NCBI RefSeq assembly: GCF_009674485.1
Contig: NZ_WKJJ01000006.1
Coordinates: forward strand, 62,001 to 126,000
Origin: Pseudoduganella rivuli
Lineage (GTDB): Bacteria > Pseudomonadota > Gammaproteobacteria > Burkholderiales > Burkholderiaceae_D
Direction of reading: 5' to 3'
DNA length: 64,000 nucleotides
Part shown: one piece after another, positions 58,686 through 64,000 of the stretch
Layout of the letters: the number at the start of each line of letters is the position of its first letter
How positions within the stretch are numbered: position 1 is the first letter of the stretch
Position numbers and translations under genes: made by a program
The notes under the pieces: generated by a model
The model's database searches: none
Seen by the model: only the letters and a program-made list of their open reading frames with translations
Told to the model about the DNA's origin: nothing

Positions 58686-59979
58686 GGGCCACTCCCAGTT
58701 CCTGCAATTGCCGCAACTGGCCGGCGATCGATGGCCGCAGGTACGTCACGATGTCATCCTCCACGCCCGCGGCGTGCATGACGGCATCGAGCCGCGCGAC
58801 TTCCTCCGCAAATGCCGCCAGCCCTTCCCGCAACGCCGCCCTTTCCGCGTCGCCGACGTCCAGCGCAGCCAATACGTTGCGCCAATGCTGCAACTCATTG
58901 CCGCCCTGCGGGTGATACCAGCGGCTGGCGCGGGCGATGCCTTCCGGGTCCAGGTACATGGGGGCAAAGTCAAACAATGGCGTCAGGCGCACGACGCCAT
59001 CGCGCACTTGCACGGCGGTGTTGCGGGCATGGTTATCGGTGTTGCGCATGGCGAGATTCAAGACATCGCGCTTGAGGAATTCCAGCGTTTCAGCCTGCGG
59101 GTCCGTCACCACCTTGCGCAGCGCGTGCAGCACGTCGAACTGCGAAGGCCGCATGTCGAACCCCACGATACCCGCAATAGAAGCCGCGCTTTCCTGGTGG
59201 TGGCGCAGTACGCTGCCACCCGACACGGTGCGGTCGAAACGGGGAATGAACAGCATGTCGCCATGCAGCGTAATCTCGCCTGCCGTGCGCAAGCCCAACT
59301 CCCGCGCGACGCGCATATAGGCCGCTTCGTTGCGCAATACTTTCCGGTCCGCTTCCGCTTTCCCCCGCGGCAGTTTGACGATCACGTGGTTGGCAGCCTC
59401 CGCATCCGGCAATGCGCCGTCCGCATGCCACAGCCCGGCGCGGTCCTGCGTCAACAGGAACTTGGGGGCGGCGCCCTGGATACCGGTGGTGCCTGCCGCC
59501 AGCATGCTGTGCACCAGCATGCGTTCGACAAATGGTTCGCCACGGTCGAGAATCTGCGCCAGCGTCAACCCGTGTTCGACGTTGCTGGCCGCATGGCGGC
59601 CGGCATGCTGTTCAAAATACGCGACCGCTTCGCGCACGCGGATACAGCCGATCGGATTGAAGGCGCCGGCACAGATCAGGGCAAAGTCGGCTGCCGCATC
59701 GTCGGCCAGCCGCAACTGGCCCAGCAGGTATTTGCGGCCATTACCCTGCGGCACCAGGTCATATAAAAAGCTGGGCCAGTGTTCCGTCTGCCGCAATTCC
59801 GTATTGACGGGTAAAACCAGCGATACCGGTGCAGGCGCAGGCCCGGCGGAAAATACATAGTCCAGTTCATATTCGAACGTGGCCCTGCCCCGCACGCCGC
59901 CGGCGCGGGGATCATCGACCGTCACAATGGCGCAGTCACGCCAGCCGGCATCCGCGTAAATTTCAAGATGGCATTCCAA
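58678..59979 (-). CDS. hipA: HipA-like toxin kinase
   Basis: 433 residues, standard HipA length. Gly-rich loop GIQGAAPKFLL (residues 164-174), catalytic segment RNTDNHARNTAV (near 300) and the metal-binding FDFAPMY. HipA kinases phosphorylate aminoacyl-tRNA synthetases and cause dormancy. TTG start with AGGTG upstream; the nearby ATG is out of frame. The usual GDTDDH is NTDNH here, keeping the key Asp and downstream Asn. Operator-like repeats lie upstream. Confidence 0.9.
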   Translation of the reverse strand: MECHLEIYADAGWRDCAIVTVDDPRAGGVRGRATFEYELDYVFSAGPAPAPVSLVLPVNTELRQTEHWPSFLYDLVPQGNGRKYLLGQLRLADDAAADFALICAGAFNPIGCIRVREAVAYFEQHAGRHAASNVEHGLTLAQILDRGEPFVERMLVHSMLAAGTTGIQGAAPKFLLTQDRAGLWHADGALPDAEAANHVIVKLPRGKAEADRKVLRNEAAYMRVARELGLRTAGEITLHGDMLFIPRFDRTVSGGSVLRHHQESAASIAGIVGFDMRPSQFDVLHALRKVVTDPQAETLEFLKRDVLNLAMRNTDNHARNTAVQVRDGVVRLTPLFDFAPMYLDPEGIARASRWYHPQGGNELQHWRNVLAALDVGDAERAALREGLAAFAEEVARLDAVMHAAGVEDDIVTYLRPSIAGQLRQLQELGVAHG

Positions 59980-59985
59980 CTTAGC

Positions 59986-60048
59986 ACCTATAGGTATCTC
60001 ATAACCGCCAATATTGGCATTTATGGGTACTTAAAGGTACCTATAAAT
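59986..60048 (-). promoter_or_regulatory. hipAB operator region
   Basis: A 10-bp palindrome ACCTATAGGT (59986-59995) and an inverted repeat ATTTATGGGTAC / GTACCTATAAAT (60019-60030, 60037-60048; one mismatch, 6-bp spacer). The shared half ACCTATA/TATAGGT occurs in both. Likely HipB binding sites controlling the leader. Confidence 0.6.
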
Positions 60049-60171
60049 ACTTCCGCCGTCAATGCGCTCCCTCATTATTCGAAGCCATCCTCTGACAGCA
60101 AATGCTTTCCATAAGGGAATTTTGTGACATAATCCTGCTATAGACTTAGCATCAACCCGTAGCCGATTGTC

Positions 60172-60627
60172 ATGTCCCAAAGGTACGAACCCACCGAATT
60201 ACTGGAGTTGCTGGACTGGCAAGTCCAGACCAGCCTGCGTCACATCGTCGGTACCATCATCATCGGCCTCCTTGCCGGATGCCTGATCGTGTTTGGCGAG
60301 CACAGCCTGGAACGCGCCCGACCATTGTTTTCCGTAATCGACCAGAATTACGGCCTGTGGCAAAACGGCTTTGGCTTCGTGACCATCCTGATCGGCTTCG
60401 TGTGGGTGGCCGCCATGATGCAAAAATTCAGCCTGTACCAGGATTGCGTGCGCAAGCGGCAAATCCAGCAGCGCGTGGTCGACCAGCACCGCGCCAAGGA
60501 AGAAGCTGCGCAAGCGCGCCGCCTCCAGCGCGAACAGGAAAAAGCCGAGCGTGAAGCGCTGGAAAACAAGCCCGTGCTGGCCGGCGGCGCGCTGCGCAAG
60601 CGGAACGAAAGCCGCTTCGACTACTGA
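60172..60627 (+). CDS. Hypothetical membrane protein with coiled-coil tail, 151 aa
   Basis: Two membrane helices (about 24-42 and 65-83), then a long charged coiled coil (RQIQQRVVDQHRAKEEAAQARRLQREQEKAEREALE in pieces). Weak ribosome site. Its stop codon abuts the stop of the convergent gene. No family recognised. Confidence 0.72.
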   Translation: MSQRYEPTELLELLDWQVQTSLRHIVGTIIIGLLAGCLIVFGEHSLERARPLFSVIDQNYGLWQNGFGFVTILIGFVWVAAMMQKFSLYQDCVRKRQIQQRVVDQHRAKEEAAQARRLQREQEKAEREALENKPVLAGGALRKRNESRFDY

Positions 60628-61017
60628 TTATTTCTTGCTGGCCGCGCCGAAAATAAAGCTCAGCGCGGCGGTGATCAAGCCAAGCAAGCCTTTGCGCGTT
60701 TCCGCCAGTTCCGCATTGCCCGGGAAAAATAACGTCACAAACACGCCGATCAGCGACACGCCCACCACGGCGCCCGCGATATTGGTCGAGGCCGCGCTAT
60801 TGGCGCCAAAGAAGCGGCCCAGCACGCCGAGATTCTGCCGATTGTGCTCCAGTTGGAACGTGGCGCTCGAGCGCCGGTAAAATTCCGCCTCGTCCTGGGC
60901 GGTGACGTTGGCCGATGGCGCCTGCATCGGTTCGGCGCTGGCATCGATGGTCACGGACGCAATCGATGGCGGCGCACCCGGCGCTTCGGCCGGCGTGGGC
61001 TGGAAAGGAGTCGTCAA
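60628..61017 (-). CDS. Two-helix membrane protein coupled to Panacea antitoxin (candidate toxin)
   Basis: 129 residues. A Pro/Ala-rich N-terminus (1-45), a helical segment AEFYRRSSATFQLEHNRQNLGVLGRFFG, then two C-terminal membrane helices (about 77-100 and 106-125, ending AASKK). The TTG start overlaps the Panacea stop (TTGA) with AAAGGA upstream, a translational coupling. Panacea-domain proteins neutralise varied toxins including small membrane proteins, so this is the natural toxin candidate; not proven. Confidence 0.72.
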   Translation of the reverse strand: MTTPFQPTPAEAPGAPPSIASVTIDASAEPMQAPSANVTAQDEAEFYRRSSATFQLEHNRQNLGVLGRFFGANSAASTNIAGAVVGVSLIGVFVTLFFPGNAELAETRKGLLGLITAALSFIFGAASKK

Positions 61018-61505
61018 GACTGGTGGGTCCTTTGCTGGGCGGTGTCGGCGGCCTGCTTGAAATGGCGCGCAATGATCTCGAATGGAATGCCGGCGTTGCG
61101 CACGCCGGCCGCGGCTTTCCACGTCACGTCCCACGGGCTGCCCAGCGCATGGGTCATTTCCGACAAGCGGATGCCGGTGAATTGGCCGTATTGTTTCCAG
61201 ACATTGTCGAGGAACTGGCGCAATTCCGTATCGGCCGGCGCCGGCACTTCCTTGCCGTCCTCGCTGGCCTTGCCGTCGATTTCCGCGCTGCCGAAACGCT
61301 TGAATTCGTGGTACAGCGACGGGATCACGGGACCATAGGGCCACGCTTCCACCGCTTCATCGATCAGCGGCTGCCCCGTGTAGCCGGCGTACCAGCCGTT
61401 CGCGTAGTACACGAGCTTTTGCAATTTCATCGGCGTAATGCCCTGCCCGCTGGACTTGGCCAGGTCGATGAAGTAATTCGCAATGGCTTTAGGACTGTGC
61501 AACAT
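61014..61505 (-). CDS. Panacea-domain (SocA-like) antitoxin
   Basis: 163 residues. SPKAIANYFIDLAKSSGQGITPMKLQKLVYYANGWYAGYTGQPLIDEAVEAWPYGPVIPSLYHEFKRFG shows the DUF4065/Panacea core (in pieces: MKLQKLVYYA, AWPYGPVIPSLY). C-terminal part has LSEMTHALGSPWD. Proteins of this family act as antitoxins or proteolytic adaptors such as SocA. ATG start lacks a strong ribosome site. First gene of the two-gene operon. Confidence 0.85.
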   Translation of the reverse strand: MLHSPKAIANYFIDLAKSSGQGITPMKLQKLVYYANGWYAGYTGQPLIDEAVEAWPYGPVIPSLYHEFKRFGSAEIDGKASEDGKEVPAPADTELRQFLDNVWKQYGQFTGIRLSEMTHALGSPWDVTWKAAAGVRNAGIPFEIIARHFKQAADTAQQRTHQS

Positions 61506-61628
61506 GGCGCGTTTCCAATGTGGGTTGATAGACAGTTTAACACTGGGTGTCCATACAGCCAAATACAAGCGCGCGCACGCGGCCCAGCGTGCTAGACTGG
61601 CATCACCACTCTTTGCATGGGAGGACTT

Positions 61629-61844
61629 ATGGCAACATCGCACGACACCTATACCCGCCGGCAAGGTTTGCGGAAAACCTACGATGTGGATTTCACCAGC
61701 CTGCGCTACACCATCTCGCTGGATGGCAAGCAGCTCAAGCAAGTCGAGCTGCCGCTGGACATGCTGGCCGCCTGCGGAGGCGAGGCCAGCTGGAAAATGG
61801 CGGTGGCCGATATCGAGAATTTGCGGGGCATGACGGAGCATTGA
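61629..61844 (+). CDS. Hypothetical protein, 71 aa
   Basis: Soluble small protein: TYDVDFTSLRYTISLDGKQLKQVELPLDML, one beta-hairpin-like part and a C-terminal helix (WKMAVADIENLRGM). GGGAGG precedes the ATG, terminator follows. No family recognised. Confidence 0.7.
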   Translation: MATSHDTYTRRQGLRKTYDVDFTSLRYTISLDGKQLKQVELPLDMLAACGGEASWKMAVADIENLRGMTEH

Positions 61845-61870
61845 ATGCTGGCTGAACGGCCGGATGATCG

Positions 61871-61895
61871 GGGCAGCTGACTGGCTGCCCTTTTT
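61871..61895 (+). terminator. Intrinsic terminator
   Basis: GGGCAGC / GCTGCCC perfect 7-bp arms with a 6-nt loop, followed by five T. Confidence 0.88.
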
Positions 61896-61982
61896 GTTAT
61901 TCGCAGCGTTGCTCCCGGCAAAGAGACGCGCCAGATGCGATACTGTCGGGCTATCCGCCTCGCCGCCAGTCCGAATTCCCGC

Positions 61983-62921
61983 ATGCTCGACATCCTCGCC
62001 ATCACCACCCCCATCTACATCATCATCCTGCTGGGCTATATCGCCACCCGCACGGGACTGTTCGCCAGGCTGGAAATGCGGACGTTCGGCAAGTTCGTCA
62101 TCAACCTGGCGTTGCCCGCCCTGGTATTCAACGCCATCGCGCAGCGCAAGATCGCCGACATCCTGCATCCCGCTTACCTGCTGGCCTGCCTGGGCGGTTC
62201 GCTGATCGTGCTGGGCGCGGCTTACCTGTCCGGAAAAAAGCTGGCAGGCATGGCGCAAGCCGATGCGATCATTTACGCGATGGGAATGAGCTGCTCGAAC
62301 AGCAGCTTTATCGGTTATCCGATCCTGCTGCTGACACTGGCGCCGGTGGCGGGCGTGGCACTGGCCATGAACGTGCTGGTCGAGAACGTGGTCATGCTGC
62401 CGCTGATTATCACGCTGGCGGAAAGCGGTGGCGACGGTGGCGGCGCGCGCAAGGTGCTGCAACTGACGCTGGCGCGGCTGGTCCGCAATCCGCTGATCAT
62501 CGCACTTTCGGCAGGGCTGCTGGTATCGCTGCTGGAATGGCAACTGCCGGCGCCGCTGGGCCGTACCGTCACGCTGTTTGCGCAAGCCAGCGGCGCGCTG
62601 TCGCTGTTCGTGATTGGCGGCACCCTGGTCGGCTTGCCGATGCGCGGCATGGCCCGGCAAGTTGCCCCGATCGTCGCCGGCAAGTTGGTGCTGCATCCGC
62701 TGGCGGTGGCGCTGGTCATGGCGGCGCTGCCCTATGCCGGTGTCACGCCGGCCGAGCCGGCATTACGGCATGCCGCCGTGATGATGGCGGCCATGCCCAT
62801 GATGAGCATTTATCCCATCGTTGCACAGGCCTATGGGCTGGAAAACCGCAGTGCGGCTGCGCTGGTGTTGACGACAAGTGCGTCGTTTTTCACGTTGAGC
62901 GGGCTGTTGTGGCTTGGTTGA
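61983..62921 (+). CDS. AEC-family transporter
   Basis: 312 residues with about ten membrane helices. MLDILAITTPIYIIILLGYIATRTGLF start, conserved FVINLALPALVFNAIA and SLFVIGGTLVGLP in the second half; auxin efflux carrier family. In bacteria these move carboxylates or amino acids; substrate unknown. Start at the second ATG, which gives the usual N-terminus. Confidence 0.9.
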   Translation: MLDILAITTPIYIIILLGYIATRTGLFARLEMRTFGKFVINLALPALVFNAIAQRKIADILHPAYLLACLGGSLIVLGAAYLSGKKLAGMAQADAIIYAMGMSCSNSSFIGYPILLLTLAPVAGVALAMNVLVENVVMLPLIITLAESGGDGGGARKVLQLTLARLVRNPLIIALSAGLLVSLLEWQLPAPLGRTVTLFAQASGALSLFVIGGTLVGLPMRGMARQVAPIVAGKLVLHPLAVALVMAALPYAGVTPAEPALRHAAVMMAAMPMMSIYPIVAQAYGLENRSAAALVLTTSASFFTLSGLLWLG

Positions 62922-62929
62922 ATTGCGCG

Positions 62930-64000
62930 CTACAGCACGCCTGGGGCGCCGCCGTCTATCAATTCAGTCGCCAGCAATAATGCCATCGCCCCGCCCCGGG
63001 GATCGGCGCCCAGCAGCGCCGGACGGTCCAGGTAAGCCTGCAGGCTGGCTTGCTTGCCGGTGCCGGTGCAGACGTCGGCCAGTTCGCCGTCGCGTGCAAT
63101 GCGCAGGCGGATACCGTACCAGGCACGCGCCAGCGCCGCGCCAAACGGCGCCCCGCTGTCCGCGTCCGCCAGCCAGCCGCGCCGGATACCGCGCGCCAGC
63201 GCCACCGCGATCATGCAGGTGGCGCTCAATTCCAGGTAACTACCCGGCACGTCGATCACCTGCCGCCACATGCCGTCGTGCGTCTGGTGCGCCAGCAACG
63301 CGGCCAGCAGCGCCTGGAATTCCCGCAGCACTTGCGGATACGCAGCATGGTCCGGCGGCAAGTACTCCAGGCTGAACAGCAGCCCCAGCGCGGCAAAGCC
63401 GTTCCCCCTCCCCCACGCCGCATCCGACAATGGCGAATGGCGGTACAGCCCGTCGCTGCGCAGGGTGCGCTGCTGGATGAAACGCATGTGGCGGCGGCAC
63501 ATGTCCGCATAGCGCGGCTCGCCCGTCAGCGCCCCCACCTGCGCCAGCAGCGGGCACACCAGGAACAGCGAATCGCTCATCTCGTCATGCAGCGGCATCG
63601 CGTCGCGGGGCTGGCTGTGTTCGTCGAACGCCAGCGCGGCCGCCGCGCGTGCCAGTTCCAGCCAGCCGGGTTTGCCGGTGGCTTGCGCCAGCACACCAAA
63701 CAGCAAGTGCCCGGCAAAGTGGCTGCTGGTCAGGTTGGTCAGCGCGTGCTTGCTGCCTTCCAGGAACGGGGCGGCGATGGCTTCGACCGCCTGCGTTTCG
63801 CCCAGCCGCAAACGCCCCACCAGCGCCATCGCGGGAATGTAGACCGGCTGTTCGAGTGCGTTCGCATAGCGTGCGCTCAGCATCTGCGCAATCTCCCGCG
63901 GCGTGCGCGCCAGCCTGCGCCACTGCTCGGCGCGCGCCGGCGACGGCTGGCTGTGCCACGCGGCCAGCGCGGCGGTCACGCTGTGCGGCGATAACTCGCG
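62930..64000 (-). CDS. GH88/GH105-like glycoside hydrolase, 5' end outside window
   Basis: Partial: the frame stays open past the window edge (REL SPHSVTAALAAWH). About 357 residues seen. An (alpha/alpha)6 barrel pattern with TSSHFAGHLLFGVLAQATGKPGW, MPLHDEMSDSLFLVCPLLAQVGALTGEPRYADM, GLYRHSPLSDAAWGRGNGFAALGLLFSL and GSYLELSATCMIAVALARGI: the DEM, WGRGNGF and ELSAT segments are typical of unsaturated glucuronyl/rhamnogalacturonyl hydrolases (YteR/YesR). Likely degrades plant-derived oligosaccharides. Confidence 0.85.
   Translation of the reverse strand, partial: RELSPHSVTAALAAWHSQPSPARAEQWRRLARTPREIAQMLSARYANALEQPVYIPAMALVGRLRLGETQAVEAIAAPFLEGSKHALTNLTSSHFAGHLLFGVLAQATGKPGWLELARAAAALAFDEHSQPRDAMPLHDEMSDSLFLVCPLLAQVGALTGEPRYADMCRRHMRFIQQRTLRSDGLYRHSPLSDAAWGRGNGFAALGLLFSLEYLPPDHAAYPQVLREFQALLAALLAHQTHDGMWRQVIDVPGSYLELSATCMIAVALARGIRRGWLADADSGAPFGAALARAWYGIRLRIARDGELADVCTGTGKQASLQAYLDRPALLGADPRGGAMALLLATELIDGGAPGVL

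Noticed and set aside
61014..62696. 560-residue version of the Panacea protein
   Set aside because: The upstream 400 codons are the antisense of the AEC transporter and small gene; the ATG at 61505 gives the correct domain start.

Overview
The window is G+C-rich, densely coded DNA with short gaps. Its gene content (RhlE-type helicase, a neutral Gram-negative porin, BON and glycine-zipper lipoproteins, AsmA, LysR/MDR pair, NIT-like chemoreceptor) suggests a betaproteobacterium of the Oxalobacteraceae (Janthinobacterium / Duganella / Massilia type). The genus is an inference from gene style, not from a marker gene. No rRNA, tRNA, CRISPR array, insertion sequence or integrase was seen. No gap between genes exceeds about 280 bp.

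Region 1 (1-30.8 kb) is chromosomal. It opens with the 3' end of an RhlE-like helicase, hydroxypyruvate isomerase, a DksA-like zinc-finger protein, a tandem universal stress protein, MtfA and a string of small genes. From about 5 to 22 kb lies an envelope/stress island: two BON lipoproteins, several glycine-zipper proteins, two DUF4398 proteins (one fused to OmpA), a second OmpA porin, DUF883, DUF3309, an Lmo0937-like peptide, a ferritin-like protein, AsmA and a Crp/Fnr-type regulator. Eleven copies of a palindrome GTNCG-N4-CGNAC sit upstream of these genes. In ten of them a -10-like hexamer begins exactly 22 nt past the palindrome (23 nt in the eleventh), and most lie about 60 bp before the start codon. 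This looks like one co-activated regulon with the operator centred near -41.5. Next come a porin, a phospholipase-D/cardiolipin-synthase lipoprotein facing a four-gene lipid operon (catalase-like, PAP2, diacylglycerol-kinase-like, metallophosphoesterase), and a LysR/dehydrogenase pair.

Region 2 (30.9-53.5 kb) is a complete P2-like contractile tail locus: spike V, W, J, I, fibres, sheath, tube, tail chaperones, tape measure, U, X, D and a holin/lysozyme cassette. It has no capsid, portal, terminase, replication or integration genes, so it is best read as an R-type tailocin rather than a prophage. It is governed by an S24 (CI/LexA-like) repressor with a divergent regulator gene. Downstream of that regulator is a strong promoter followed by two intrinsic terminators that any transcript must cross to reach the first tail gene, and three more terminators lie inside the operon. 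This matches a lambda Q / PR' / tR' antitermination switch.

Region 3 (53.6-64 kb) has a chemoreceptor, a secreted PHP-type metallohydrolase with Ig and carbohydrate-binding-like domains, a hipA-hipB toxin-antitoxin pair in reversed order, a Panacea-domain antitoxin coupled to a two-helix membrane protein (candidate toxin), an AEC transporter and the 3' part of a GH88/105-like hydrolase running off the end.
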